64,000 bases of DNA from Alphaproteobacteria bacterium (GTDB taxonomy: Bacteria > Pseudomonadota > Alphaproteobacteria > Sphingomonadales > Emcibacteraceae), in NCBI GenBank assembly GCA_030428615.1, contig JAUIDN010000002.1, forward strand, positions 62,001-126,000, in the 5' to 3' direction. Numbering within the stretch: position 1 is the stretch's first letter; every line of letters starts with the position of its first letter. Below, one piece after another: positions 8,986 through 18,940 of the stretch. The position numbers and the translations under genes were made by a program. The notes under the pieces were generated by a model, which ran no database searches, was not told the origin of the DNA, and saw nothing but the letters and a program-made list of their open reading frames with translations.

Positions 8986-11858
8986 GATTTTACCTTCTCC
9001 TTAACACCCAGTGACCGTTCCTGCTGCTCAAAGCTTACTTCCTTTTCAAATCCATATCTTAACACTTCCGGCCGTTCATATTTTTCGTAAGACTTAACCG
9101 CATCTATCATGGGTGCCGTGGTTTCGTCCGACTGGTCCTGTGCACGCTCAATTTTAACCCTCGTATCAAACCATGCCCCCTGACCCGTTACGGGGTCCGA
9201 ATTTGATCTCAATTCCCCTTCATCTGTCATGAGGTTTTCCGATATCACATGATTAAGAAGAAACGCTTTTTGGAATTCAGGCGAATTTTGATCAAGCGCC
9301 CATGCACCACGACGTTTTCCAATCGCATTCCAAGTCCACACGGTGTGTTCATTCAAGCCGTCCATATATTTGGCTTGCACTTTAACCTCGCCGTGCGGGC
9401 TTCTTACCCAAACCCAGTCCAAATCATCAATATTTTGCGCTTTTGCCGTTTCAGGATTGATGTAAAGATAATTTTGCGATGTAAGCTGCCTGAGCCAGGC
9501 ATTCTGGCTACCCCATGAATGATACATATGAGCCGGACGCTGCGTCAGTGCGGACAGCGGAAATTCACGACTATTCTTATCAATATGTTCCTGTACCGGA
9601 TACCACGTCGGAACCGGGTTAAAGTATTTTTTAATTCGTTCCCGGGCGTGATCGGGGGGCACATGGTCGCCGTGCCCCTGCGCGGCCAGATTAAATTTTT
9701 GCAGCATTTCATTATAAACATTCAGCACAATCGGCTCCGGCGCACCCATCCAGCCCATCCTGGTCGCGGTTTCAAGATAGGCTTTGTTTGCAAACCGGTA
9801 ATATTGTTCCGCTTCTTCAAGTTCAAATTCCCAGTAGCAGCCATTCTCAATATATTTCTGGAGCTGATTTTTATTGGGAGCACCTTTGCCTTCGCTTTCG
9901 CCGTTTTCACCACGCCATCCGGAAAGGGGGCCAACACCGGGTGCGCGTTCATGATTAGCCAGATAATCGCTATACCCTCCCGGGTAAAGAGCATTGCCAT
10001 CGTCATCAACCATCCCCGGCAGGCCGAGACGCACGCCAAGATCAAGCACCACATCCTGAAAAGGTCTAACATCCCGGTCAGGCTCAAGAACCGGTTGTCT
10101 TATGGAATCGGCCGCCGCTTCCGCCGTGCCAATTGGGCGGTCAAGCATCGAAATTGCGTCCCATCGTTCCAGATAGGTTGTATCCGGCAAAATCAAATCG
10201 GCATAAGGGACGGTTTCCGAATAGAAGGCATCGGAATATATAATATAAGGAATTTTATAATCCCCTGTTTCCGGGTCTTTATCGGTCATATATTTAATGG
10301 CGTTTTTCACATTCATTGATGAATTCCACGCCATATTGGCCATATACATCATCAATACGTCAATCTTATAGGGATCGCCCGCCCACGCGTTATGAAGCGC
10401 CATATGCATCATACCATGAATCGCCAGCGGATATTCCCATGAAAATGCCTTGTCAATCCGAGTTGGTTCGCCCTTTTCATCGACGGCCAAATCTTCCGGC
10501 CCTGATGGGAAGCCAAGCGGCTCCGCGGTTGTGGATTGCATCGGTCCGGCGGAGTGTGTGGCATTTTTTTTGTGGGGCGGCGTTGGCCGTGGAAACGGCG
10601 GTTTATATCGAAATGATCCCGGTCCATCAATGGCACCAAGAAGCATTTGAAGCAAATGGATCATCCGGCACGTTTCGAACCCGTTCTTATGAGCGGCGAT
10701 CCCTCTCATAGCGTGGAAGGATACAGGACGGCCAATAATCCTGTCATGTTTATTGCCGTAGCTGTCTGTCCAAGGAAGGTCGATGACAATTTCCTCGCTA
10801 AACGCCACTTCCGCCATTTCCGCAGCAATACGCTGGATATCATCGGCTGCAATGCCCGTTTCAGCCACAACATTTTCAAGCTTATATTTATCGCCGAAAA
10901 ATTCCTGTACAATATGTTGAAATGCGGGAACCGCTTTAAGACCGTTTTCGACCGAAAACTCACCTGTCATAGCAGGTTTGGAAACGCCAACTTTAATGGG
11001 CGATATTTTATCCAGTGCCAGATCAAAACAAAGCGGTTCGCCATCATCATCACGTACAAACAATCCGTGATCCGGAGAGCCGGGATTATCAATGACCAGC
11101 CAAGGGCTATTGGTATAGCGAATAAGGAAGTCCCAATCGATTTTTTCTGCTTTGAGCAATTCTGCGATCAACGCACCGACAAACAAACCGTCCGTGCCCG
11201 GACGGATGCCAAGCCATTCATCGGCAATCGCCGCATAACCGGATTGAACGGGATTGACAGCAATATATTTTGTGCCCGGACGCGATTTTATCGTGCCGAT
11301 GCCTTTTTTAATCGGGTTTGAATCATGATCTTCAGCAACACCAAACATCATAAAATATTTTGTACTGTGCCAGTCGGGCTCACCGAATTCCCAAAATGAT
11401 CCCCCGATTGTATATAAGCCCGCTGCGGCCATATTAACGGAGCAGAACCCCCCGTGTGCTGCATAGTTATGTGTCCCGAACTTTGCTGAAAACCACCCGG
11501 TTAACGCCTGACTTTGGTCGCGCCCGGTGAAGAATGCCAAGCGCTTGGGGTCGTTTTCACGAACTATCCTTAATTTTTCAGTAGCGATCTCCATCGCTTC
11601 GTCCCAGGAAATTTCCTCAAACTCGCCACTTCCGCGCGGGCCGACCCGCTTCAGTGGCGATGTCAGTCTTGCCGGCGAGTAATGCTGCATAATACCCGCA
11701 GACCCCTTTGCGCAAAGGACACCCTTATTCACCGGATGATCGGGATTTCCTTCAATATATTTTATTCGGCCATCTTTTAGATGAACGTTGATGCCGCAAC
11801 GACACGCACACATATAGCATGTTGTTGTTTTCATGTTGGTATTGTTTTGTTTTTGCAT
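8982..11858 (-). CDS. soeA: Molybdopterin oxidoreductase catalytic subunit, probable cytoplasmic sulfite dehydrogenase SoeA
   Basis: This 958-residue bis-MGD oxidoreductase has an N-terminal 4Fe-4S site (Cys14-x2-Cys17-x3-Cys21-x27-Cys49) and the MGD-binding segments HGGFCSVNMAAAG and FGVAEDHDSNP. A C-terminal dinucleotide-binding domain includes LTSQNYLYINPETA. There is no twin-arginine signal, so it should be cytoplasmic. That fits the sulfite-oxidising SoeABC enzymes of purple sulfur bacteria and roseobacters. From memory, the N-terminal sequence resembles roseobacter SoeA, but the substrate assignment is inference. Alternatives are thiosulfate, polysulfide or DMSO reductase. The moaA gene for cofactor synthesis lies 18 kb away. 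Confidence 0.7.
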   Translation of the reverse strand: MQKQNNTNMKTTTCYMCACRCGINVHLKDGRIKYIEGNPDHPVNKGVLCAKGSAGIMQHYSPARLTSPLKRVGPRGSGEFEEISWDEAMEIATEKLRIVRENDPKRLAFFTGRDQSQALTGWFSAKFGTHNYAAHGGFCSVNMAAAGLYTIGGSFWEFGEPDWHSTKYFMMFGVAEDHDSNPIKKGIGTIKSRPGTKYIAVNPVQSGYAAIADEWLGIRPGTDGLFVGALIAELLKAEKIDWDFLIRYTNSPWLVIDNPGSPDHGLFVRDDDGEPLCFDLALDKISPIKVGVSKPAMTGEFSVENGLKAVPAFQHIVQEFFGDKYKLENVVAETGIAADDIQRIAAEMAEVAFSEEIVIDLPWTDSYGNKHDRIIGRPVSFHAMRGIAAHKNGFETCRMIHLLQMLLGAIDGPGSFRYKPPFPRPTPPHKKNATHSAGPMQSTTAEPLGFPSGPEDLAVDEKGEPTRIDKAFSWEYPLAIHGMMHMALHNAWAGDPYKIDVLMMYMANMAWNSSMNVKNAIKYMTDKDPETGDYKIPYIIYSDAFYSETVPYADLILPDTTYLERWDAISMLDRPIGTAEAAADSIRQPVLEPDRDVRPFQDVVLDLGVRLGLPGMVDDDGNALYPGGYSDYLANHERAPGVGPLSGWRGENGESEGKGAPNKNQLQKYIENGCYWEFELEEAEQYYRFANKAYLETATRMGWMGAPEPIVLNVYNEMLQKFNLAAQGHGDHVPPDHARERIKKYFNPVPTWYPVQEHIDKNSREFPLSALTQRPAHMYHSWGSQNAWLRQLTSQNYLYINPETAKAQNIDDLDWVWVRSPHGEVKVQAKYMDGLNEHTVWTWNAIGKRRGAWALDQNSPEFQKAFLLNHVISENLMTDEGELRSNSDPVTGQGAWFDTRVKIERAQDQSDETTAPMIDAVKSYEKYERPEVLRYGFEKEVSFEQQERSLGVKEKVKS

Positions 11859-12271
11859 AAACCTGTTACCGAATTTTTGGCCCGAGAAAGAGGTGGTTTT
11901 CAGAATGATTTTTGCCGTTGTTTGTTGCCCCTCAAACTTCCCTCTATCTTTTAAAAGAACCTAGCATAAAAAAAGAGGTATGTTTTTCTATTTTTTGATA
12001 ATTTCGCGCAGCGATTAGTAATTTTTCCTATTTTTTGCACAATATCGACTTTAGAAACCAGTAAATGCCCCCTGTTTAGTAAATTAATAACGTATTCTAA
12101 TAATTTTCAAAATTTTTATATTTACGGAGCGAATTTTTCGCTAGACGATTGATTAACGTTATGATATTACATTCCAAAATTCTATTGACTCCGCCTGCAA
12201 GAAAATGTAAGCACTGCATACATAAACAAAACGTTATATATAAATATTCATACAGTACAAGGAGACCGTCT
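11859..12271. other. A+T-rich divergent intergenic region
   Basis: These 413 bases separate the molybdoenzyme operon (leftward) from the second barrel gene (rightward) and must hold both promoters. They contain homopolymer A and T runs and two identical 10-bp blocks, CTATTTTTTG at 11988 and 12028, exactly 40 bp apart. No convincing gene or structured RNA was seen. The open reading frame that extends the barrel gene back to 12149 is discounted because its peptide is not signal-like. Confidence 0.5.
12259..12264 (+). promoter_or_regulatory. Ribosome binding site deciding the start of the second barrel gene
   Basis: AAGGAG lies 7 nt before a GTG codon at 12272. The GTG opens a normal signal peptide (VVLLRKSMIGITMAALM, ending IAQD). 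The upstream ATG at 12149 would add 41 residues of basic, cysteine-bearing sequence in front of it. Confidence 0.7.
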
Positions 12272-14416
12272 GTGGTTCTTTTAAGAAAATCCATGATCGG
12301 CATAACTATGGCCGCACTAATGTCAAGCACCGCTATTGCACAAGATTCCAACTCAGACGGAAATTCATCAACAGTAACATACCGGGAAGATTATTTCAGG
12401 GAATTCCGACCTGTTACCCTCCATGATATGCTCCGCAGTGTGCCGGGCACAGCAGCCCTTCTCGCCCGCGCGGATGAAGAATTAACAGGACGCCGTGTAC
12501 GTGGTTTTGGCTCCAGCGGTGATCAGATCCTGATTAACGGAAAGCGCATCGCCGGGAAAACCAATTCACTTGGTCTTCAGCTTAAGCGTATACAAGCCTC
12601 AACAGTAAGCCATATTGAACTGATCCGAGGCACAAAGGCCGGTCTTGACGTTCAGTCAGAGGGCCTGATCATTAATGTTGTGCTAAAGGAAAGCGCGTCC
12701 ACGTCGAACACCGTTTGGACCGCCGGCGTCGCCTATCCAGAGGGCGGCGGGATTAACCCGCTTGCAAAAGTAACTCACACAGGTGAAACCGGAAACTTAA
12801 AATATTTATTTGGTGCTGACGGTGCATTTGAAGAAACACGCAAGGATTTTGCAGATACAATTTACAATGCAAGTGACGTTTTAGCACAAAGCAACGCGTT
12901 AACCAGCAATAAGGATCGGAAAAAATTATTCCTTAACAGCAATCTAGAATATAACGCTGAAAATGGTGATATTTTCCGCCTTAACGGGCAAGTCGAATTT
13001 GATGGTGACGATACGATTGAAACAGACAATCAGAATCTCGTCCTGGCCGGTAACACCAATTTGGTTGTAAGGGACAGGGAACACAGACCATTCCACTGGG
13101 AAATCGGTGGTGATTACCAACATCGTTTCGAAGCATTGGGTCTTCTGAAAACGTTATTTGTAATAAACCATGGGGTACATGACTGGGACACATTATATCA
13201 GGGTGCCTTAAATGGCGCGGCCCTTGCCACAACAAGCTCAAATTTCTCAGAACGTGATCACGGTGAAAAAATTCTGCGGTCTTCATTAACAAATACTTTT
13301 GCTCAAAAGCACACTGTAGAAGTCGGCGGTGAAGTGGCCGTTAATTTTGTCAGGACGACAAATACCAACCGAAACGCTATAGGTGAAGTTGATCCAAATA
13401 CACGAAGTGACATTCACGTTGAAGAAGTACGCTTTCAGGCATTCGGAAGCCATAACTGGTCAATTTCCCCAAATATTTCCCTGCAAAGCTCTCTGGATGC
13501 TGAATGGTCGGAAATAACGCAAAAAGACAATATTTATGCTGCAAATCCAGACTTCAGCCGTGATTTCTTTTACTTAAAACCAAGATGGAACCTTCGTTAC
13601 GATGTGGATGCGCGTAATCAGATCCGCGCCACTGTAGAACGGAAAATCAGCCAACTTAACTTTGGTGATTTTGGGAACAGCTTTGACGTGGAAGACAACG
13701 AAGTTGACGCTGGTAACCCATTATTACGCCCTGAAGATACCTGGGAATTTTCTATCGCTTACGAAAATCGTTTTGCGGAAGACCAGGGTTCCCTGTCCAT
13801 AAAAGGTTTCTATAATGCCATTCGCGATCACATTGCGAAAATTGGTAAACCTGATCCAATTGCAAACCCGACGAATGATTATCAAATGGCGTTAAAATCC
13901 CTGCCTGGAAACATTGGGAATGCTAAAGAATATGGTGTGGAAATTAACGGAAGCTGGCGACTTGCTACGCTTGAGTTACCGAATGCCATTATCAGCGGTA
14001 AATACATCCTAAGGGAAACTGAAGTGTTAGATCCGTTCCTTTTGGTAAACCGACCAATACAGTACAAACAAAAGCATGAATGGTTGATAACTTTCCAGCA
14101 TGATTTGACAGAAACCGGCACATCATACGGTTTTAATATTACCAATAAAGCGCCAATGAACGGTATTGGTTTCAGAACAGACGTCATTGAACATTGGGAA
14201 AAAACGGTTGAGCCTAAGGCATCACTATATGTTGAACAAAAAGTATTTGGCGACATGAAATTACGGTTTGACCTCAAAAACATCCTGAAAGCCAAAAATG
14301 GATATCAACTGACAAAATATGTTGGAAATATTTCAAACGGCGTCGTTAATTACAACGAATATAGAAAAGCGTCAGAGCAACGCGTATATCAGTTAACCCT
14401 TCAAGGGACATTTTAA
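12272..14416 (+). CDS. TonB-dependent-receptor-like outer membrane protein (paralogue)
   Basis: This protein of about 714 residues is read from the GTG at 12272. The signal peptide ends STAIAQD. A plug-like region follows with VTLHDMLRSVPG, RGFGSSGDQILINGKRIAGK and IELIRGTKAGLDVQSEG. The barrel ends in the outer-membrane signature phenylalanine (TLQGTF). Order and motifs match the barrel at 5112-7271, so the pair arose by duplication and diverged. A strong terminator follows. The amidohydrolase downstream and the permeases beyond it hint at import of peptide- or amino-acid-like compounds, but this is only context. Confidence 0.8.
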   Translation: MVLLRKSMIGITMAALMSSTAIAQDSNSDGNSSTVTYREDYFREFRPVTLHDMLRSVPGTAALLARADEELTGRRVRGFGSSGDQILINGKRIAGKTNSLGLQLKRIQASTVSHIELIRGTKAGLDVQSEGLIINVVLKESASTSNTVWTAGVAYPEGGGINPLAKVTHTGETGNLKYLFGADGAFEETRKDFADTIYNASDVLAQSNALTSNKDRKKLFLNSNLEYNAENGDIFRLNGQVEFDGDDTIETDNQNLVLAGNTNLVVRDREHRPFHWEIGGDYQHRFEALGLLKTLFVINHGVHDWDTLYQGALNGAALATTSSNFSERDHGEKILRSSLTNTFAQKHTVEVGGEVAVNFVRTTNTNRNAIGEVDPNTRSDIHVEEVRFQAFGSHNWSISPNISLQSSLDAEWSEITQKDNIYAANPDFSRDFFYLKPRWNLRYDVDARNQIRATVERKISQLNFGDFGNSFDVEDNEVDAGNPLLRPEDTWEFSIAYENRFAEDQGSLSIKGFYNAIRDHIAKIGKPDPIANPTNDYQMALKSLPGNIGNAKEYGVEINGSWRLATLELPNAIISGKYILRETEVLDPFLLVNRPIQYKQKHEWLITFQHDLTETGTSYGFNITNKAPMNGIGFRTDVIEHWEKTVEPKASLYVEQKVFGDMKLRFDLKNILKAKNGYQLTKYVGNISNGVVNYNEYRKASEQRVYQLTLQGTF

Positions 14417-14445
14417 TATCTAAAATAAATTACTGAAAAACTTCG

Positions 14446-14479
14446 AGGCCGCGTCAATTTTTATTGAGGCGGCCTTTTT
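14446..14479 (+). terminator. Rho-independent terminator after barrel gene
   Basis: The arms AGGCCGC (14446-14452) and GCGGCCT (14469-14475) enclose an inner TCAAT/ATTGA stem and are followed by a T run. It sits 30 nt after the stop codon. Confidence 0.85.
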
Positions 14480-14553
14480 ATATCCCTCAGGACGAATATT
14501 GACCCGGACAAGACAATTGCCCTAGAATAATTTCAACTCACAAAAAGGGGAGA

Positions 14554-16134
14554 ATGAATATGCGAATTTTACTCGCAATCGCTTTGGTTTATATGCCGTT
14601 TACTCTGGCTACAAGTGCTCAAGAAAATGATAGAATCACCACACTCAAAGCCGAAGTCACGCAAACAGTAGAAAACAATAAGAAAATGGTTCAGGAAATA
14701 GTTGATAGTTTATTCAGCTTCTCCGAGCTTGGTTTTCAGGAATATGAGACACAACGTTATGTTGGTGACCTTCTTGAAAGTAACGGTTTCGAAGTGGAAA
14801 AAGACGTAGCGGGCTTGCCATCCGGCTGGTGGGCCACCTGGGGGTCAGGCCACCCGGTCATTGCACTTGGAACCGATGTTGATGGCATCCCGAAAGCATC
14901 GCAAAAACCCGGCGTGGCATATAAAGAACCGCTTATTGAGGGTGCCCCCGGGCACGGTGAAGGTCATAATTCCGGCATGGCCGTGCTCATCACCGCAGCA
15001 CTTGCCCTTCAGGACGTTATGGAACGAGATAATATCCCGGGCACCATTGTTATTTGGCCCGGCATCGCAGAAGAGCTTCTTGCTGGTAAAGCGTTCTTTA
15101 CCCGCGAAGGAAAATTTGATGATGTTGACGCCGTTTTATTTACCCATGTGGGAAGTTCCCTTGGTGTAAGCTGGGGCGCGGCAAGAGGCACTGGCCTGAT
15201 ATCCGTCGAATATACCTTTAAGGGTGAGAGCGCCCATAGCGCAGGTGCGCCATGGCGCGGGAAAAGCGCGCTCGACGCCGTGGAGTTAATGAATGCCGGA
15301 TGGAACGCCCGACGTGAACATCTGCACCCGCTTCAACGATCCCATTATATTATTTCCGACGGCGGTGATCAGCCAAACGTCGTGCCGCAAACAGCATCCG
15401 TATGGTATTATATTCGCGAAATGACCGCGGAAAATATTCTGGAAAATTACGATAAGCTTAATAAAACCGCTGAAGGTGCAGCCCTGATGACAGACACCAC
15501 CGTTTCTCATCGGGTCGTGGGCGGCGCATGGCCGCGACATTTCAACAAACCAATTGCCGAAGCCGTTCAGCAAAATATAGAGGCCGTCGGCATGCCAGAA
15601 TGGGATGAGAAAGATCAGACTTTTGCCAAAGCGGTTCAAGCATTGGCGGATACGGAACAAAAAGGCCTTGATACGGAGGTAAGAGAGATCAGAGCACCGT
15701 CCGAATATCCCATAAGCGGCGGTTCTGATGATATTGGTGATATTTCCTGGCTAGTACCAACAATAAATCTCAATTATCCGGCAAACATCGGAAATCTTGG
15801 CGGTCACAACTGGCGAAACACGATTGCGATGGCGACGCCGGTCGCCCATAAAGGGTCCCTGGCCGGTGCCAAGGTCATTGCCCAAACCATGGTTGATTTA
15901 CTGCTCAGGCCGGAACTTCTTGAAGAAGCGCATAAATATTTTAACGAAGTTCAATTGGCGGAAACGACCTATGTACCCTTTATCAGCGCGACAGAAAAAC
16001 CGGCCATAGAAAAGAATGTCGACATCATGGCCAAATTCAAACCATTGCTCAAGGAACTTTACTATGATCCAAGCCGCTATGATAATTATCTGGAACAGCT
16101 GGGAATAATCTACCCGACACTACCGGAAAAATGA
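14554..16134 (+). CDS. Exported M20-family amidohydrolase (AbgB-like)
   Basis: This 526-residue protein has a signal peptide ending TLATSAQ. An M20 peptidase/amidohydrolase fold follows: GTDVDGIP, GEGHNSG, the acidic pair in GIAEELLAG, and a dimerisation domain starting at HSAGAPWRGKSALDA. It most resembles aminobenzoyl-glutamate hydrolase subunit B types, which cleave amide bonds of acylated amino acids. The usual GHxCGHD metal motif reads GEGHNSG here, so metal binding may differ. GGGGAG lies just before the ATG at 14554; the ATG at 14560 has better spacing and may be the true start. Confidence 0.8.
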   Translation: MNMRILLAIALVYMPFTLATSAQENDRITTLKAEVTQTVENNKKMVQEIVDSLFSFSELGFQEYETQRYVGDLLESNGFEVEKDVAGLPSGWWATWGSGHPVIALGTDVDGIPKASQKPGVAYKEPLIEGAPGHGEGHNSGMAVLITAALALQDVMERDNIPGTIVIWPGIAEELLAGKAFFTREGKFDDVDAVLFTHVGSSLGVSWGAARGTGLISVEYTFKGESAHSAGAPWRGKSALDAVELMNAGWNARREHLHPLQRSHYIISDGGDQPNVVPQTASVWYYIREMTAENILENYDKLNKTAEGAALMTDTTVSHRVVGGAWPRHFNKPIAEAVQQNIEAVGMPEWDEKDQTFAKAVQALADTEQKGLDTEVREIRAPSEYPISGGSDDIGDISWLVPTINLNYPANIGNLGGHNWRNTIAMATPVAHKGSLAGAKVIAQTMVDLLLRPELLEEAHKYFNEVQLAETTYVPFISATEKPAIEKNVDIMAKFKPLLKELYYDPSRYDNYLEQLGIIYPTLPEK

Positions 16135-16143
16135 GCAAATAAG

Positions 16144-16173
16144 GGGCGGCCTTTTCTAAGCCGCCCTTTTTTT
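16144..16173 (+). terminator. Rho-independent terminator after amidohydrolase
   Basis: GGGCGGC (16144-16150) pairs with GCCGCCC (16160-16166) across a 9-nt loop and is followed by seven T residues. The hairpin overlaps the last codons of the convergent permease gene, whose stop lies in the loop at 16156-16158. On the minus strand no T run follows, so it works mainly rightward. Confidence 0.85.
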
Positions 16174-17451
16174 CAAGTGGTTATTTAGAAAATAAAGCAA
16201 CGTGCCCACCACAACAAATCCCGCCAGATATTGCCAATTTAAAAGTTCAGATTGGGTCATCGCAAAAATACATACCGATAATCCGACAATAGGGATGAAA
16301 TATCCCCCTGGCACTTTCAATGCTTCCTTCGCTGTTTGCGGATCAGCCATCTTTCTTACTTTCGGGAGCGATAAAATACAGATGGAATAACCAATCATCC
16401 GTGCAAGTGTGCCTGCGATTGCAAGATACACAAATGTTCCCGATACCGCCAAAACAAACACAAACACTGCCTGAAAAATAACTGAATTGGCCGGCGTGCT
16501 ATATCTTTCGTGAACCTTACCAAACCACATTGGCAGCAAGCCATAATGGGCCATTCCAAAAGTGGAACGGGATGCAAAAATAGCAATGCCGGCGACATTG
16601 CCCAAAATTGAAAATATTGCCGTTAAAATAATAATGACACCCCCGACCGGCCCAAGCAAACTATTGCCAAGACCAATTAATGGCGAAGCGGCGTCTATCT
16701 CAGGGGCGACCGTTACATAAACCAACTGAAGCAGAAAATAAATTAATGTCACCACAACAAAAACAACGAGAAGCGCGCGGGGAATGCTCTTTTTCGGGTT
16801 TTTCGTTTCCCCCGCCGATGCCAAAACAGATTCAAACCCGGTAAAAGCGAAGAAAATAAGCAATATAACCGCACCCGCATCATCAAATTTCGGTATTTCC
16901 GGCGGTATCATATTTTCCGGCGCAAGATACTGTACGCCAAGGAGTATCATTAAAAAGATAGGCACAAGCTTCAAGAATGTCAGTATATTAATCGCATGTA
17001 TTGCCTTCTTTATCCCAAGTATATTGATGAGTGCCAAACACCCGACAACTACGAAAATCATGATGTTTCGGATAAGACCTACCGAGGCCCCATCCCACAA
17101 ATATGATGCATAATCAAATAGAAGATTTAAATTGGCCGCAAAGGCCGCAACCCGGCCGACATAAAACAGCCAGCCCGTCTGAAAACCAAGCAGAGGCCCA
17201 AAAGCACTCGTTACATAAACAACCGGGCCGCCCGTTGTCGTGAAATAGCTGGACAGTGCCGCAAATGGCCAGACCACCATAATAATCAACACACCGAATA
17301 TAATAAAAAGCCAGGGACTGAACGTCCCAGCAACTTCAGCCAGTCTACCCGGCAAGCCGAATATACCAGCGCCGATTATACCGTTTAGAACCAGAAACCC
17401 CGCTGCCAGAATTCCAATATCGCGTTTTAGTTTTTCATCATTAATTTCCAT
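16156..17451 (-). CDS. APC-family amino acid permease
   Basis: This 431-residue membrane protein has about twelve hydrophobic helices. The N-terminal family motif KRDIGILAAGFLVLNGIIG runs into AGIFGLPG, and GFESVLASAGETKNPKKSIPRAL lies in the middle. APC permeases move amino acids or polyamines by proton symport or exchange; the substrate is not readable here. It lies 27 nt downstream of a very similar permease, so the two are a tandem duplication, probably co-transcribed. Confidence 0.85.
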   Translation of the reverse strand: MEINDEKLKRDIGILAAGFLVLNGIIGAGIFGLPGRLAEVAGTFSPWLFIIFGVLIIMVVWPFAALSSYFTTTGGPVVYVTSAFGPLLGFQTGWLFYVGRVAAFAANLNLLFDYASYLWDGASVGLIRNIMIFVVVGCLALINILGIKKAIHAINILTFLKLVPIFLMILLGVQYLAPENMIPPEIPKFDDAGAVILLIFFAFTGFESVLASAGETKNPKKSIPRALLVVFVVVTLIYFLLQLVYVTVAPEIDAASPLIGLGNSLLGPVGGVIIILTAIFSILGNVAGIAIFASRSTFGMAHYGLLPMWFGKVHERYSTPANSVIFQAVFVFVLAVSGTFVYLAIAGTLARMIGYSICILSLPKVRKMADPQTAKEALKVPGGYFIPIVGLSVCIFAMTQSELLNWQYLAGFVVVGTLLYFLNNHLKKRAA

Positions 17452-17478
17452 GATTGCGGCAGCTCCCGTTTCAGCGGA

Positions 17479-18789
17479 TTAATCGTTTTTTGAAAATTTC
17501 TTATTGGCGAAATAAAGGACGCTACCCAAAAGGATAAACCCAGCCATATACTGCCAGTCGTTAATCTCTGATTGAAAAATTGCAAATACACAGACAAGGA
17601 CTGCAATGACAGGGATTAAATACCCGCCAGGCAACGGAGTTGCATTTTCGATCGTCTCCTGATCAGCCTTTCTGCGAATATAAGGGAGTGAGATTATACA
17701 TATGACATAAGCAATCATACGCGCGAGCGTGCTGGCCGCGGCCAAGTATAAGAACGTACCTGAAATAGCTAATAGAAAAGCCAGAACGCCCAAAAAAATA
17801 ATTGAGTTCGCCGGCGTAGAATATTTTTCGTTTACGTTGCTGAACCATTTGGGGAGCGAACCTTCCTCAGCCATCGCGAATGTCATGCGGGGCGCCGCAA
17901 TAACAATACTGGTGGCATTGCCCAATATAGAGAAAATAGCTGTTATGATAATCACAACACCTCCAACAGGCCCCATCAAAACTTCTCCCATCTCTACTAA
18001 GGGAGTATCACCACTTCCATTTTCAACAACATTCGCATATGTCATTGACACGGCAAAATAGAGAACAGTTATCACCAAAACGCCGACAATTAATGCCCGT
18101 GGTATATTCTTTTTTGGATTTTTGGTTTCACCCGCTGTTACCAATGCACCTTCAAATCCGACGAATGCGTACAGGATCACAAGTACCATACCTTCCAACT
18201 GGTCAAATTTCGGAATATCCCCTGGCAAAACACCCGCAGGCGTAAGATAAGGCAACGCAAATAATATGAGTGTAATGATGGGCAGAAGCTTAAATAAAGT
18301 AATTACATTTATTGCCTTTACCGCTCTTTTTATACCAACAATATTAATAAGCGTCAGCGCTCCAATAATGGTGAAAAACAGCAAACCTCTTACCGTCTCA
18401 TTTGCTGCTCCATCCCATAATTCGGATGCATAGTTAAAAAGCACATTTATGTTTGCTGAAATTGCCGTAACCCGACCAATATAAAGAAGCCAACCTGTCT
18501 GAAAACCAACCAACGGTCCAAACGCTCTATTTGCGTATGCCACCGGACCACCCGTGTTATTAAAATAACTCGCAATTGAAGCGAAGGTCCATACCACTGA
18601 AATAATAAGTAAGCCAAAAATGATAATTAGCCACGGACCGAAATTACCCGCCGCTTCGACCAATTTACCCGGCAGTCCAAATATACCTGCACCAATTACG
18701 CCATTTAGGACTAAAAATCCCGCCGCAAGCGGCCCAATATCACGCTTCAGCTTGGCATCGTTACCACGCGTGCCCACTTCGTTACTCAT
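17479..18789 (-). CDS. APC-family amino acid permease (tandem paralogue)
   Basis: This 436-residue, twelve-helix permease begins with a short polar leader, then KRDIGPLAAGFLVLNGVIG and AGIFGLPGKL. It carries GFEGALVTAGETKNPKKNIPRAL in the same place as its neighbour. It is first in the two-gene leftward unit. Its promoter must lie in the A+T-rich gap 18790-18940, shared divergently with the hypothetical gene at 18941. Substrate unknown. Confidence 0.85.
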   Translation of the reverse strand: MSNEVGTRGNDAKLKRDIGPLAAGFLVLNGVIGAGIFGLPGKLVEAAGNFGPWLIIIFGLLIISVVWTFASIASYFNNTGGPVAYANRAFGPLVGFQTGWLLYIGRVTAISANINVLFNYASELWDGAANETVRGLLFFTIIGALTLINIVGIKRAVKAINVITLFKLLPIITLILFALPYLTPAGVLPGDIPKFDQLEGMVLVILYAFVGFEGALVTAGETKNPKKNIPRALIVGVLVITVLYFAVSMTYANVVENGSGDTPLVEMGEVLMGPVGGVVIIITAIFSILGNATSIVIAAPRMTFAMAEEGSLPKWFSNVNEKYSTPANSIIFLGVLAFLLAISGTFLYLAAASTLARMIAYVICIISLPYIRRKADQETIENATPLPGGYLIPVIAVLVCVFAIFQSEINDWQYMAGFILLGSVLYFANKKFSKND

Positions 18790-18940
18790 ATTTTTCCCTA
18801 TTTTTGTCTTATTTTTTAATTAGTGTCGTAAAGCTTAGTCAAAAAACGCATAAAATTATAACAAAAAATATTTTAACTTTAACTTTAGATATTTTCACAT
18901 AATATATGTCCAAATTTTTAAGTGAAAAATGAGAAACTAA

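Noticed and set aside
9519-10319. 266-codon open frame antisense to the molybdoenzyme gene
   Set aside because: It lies wholly inside soeA, has a basic, repetitive composition and no ribosome site; a shadow of the real gene.
12149-12271. N-terminal extension of the second barrel gene
   Set aside because: The extension is basic, contains CxxxCxxC-like spacing by chance and stands before a normal signal peptide that has its own AAGGAG and GTG start.
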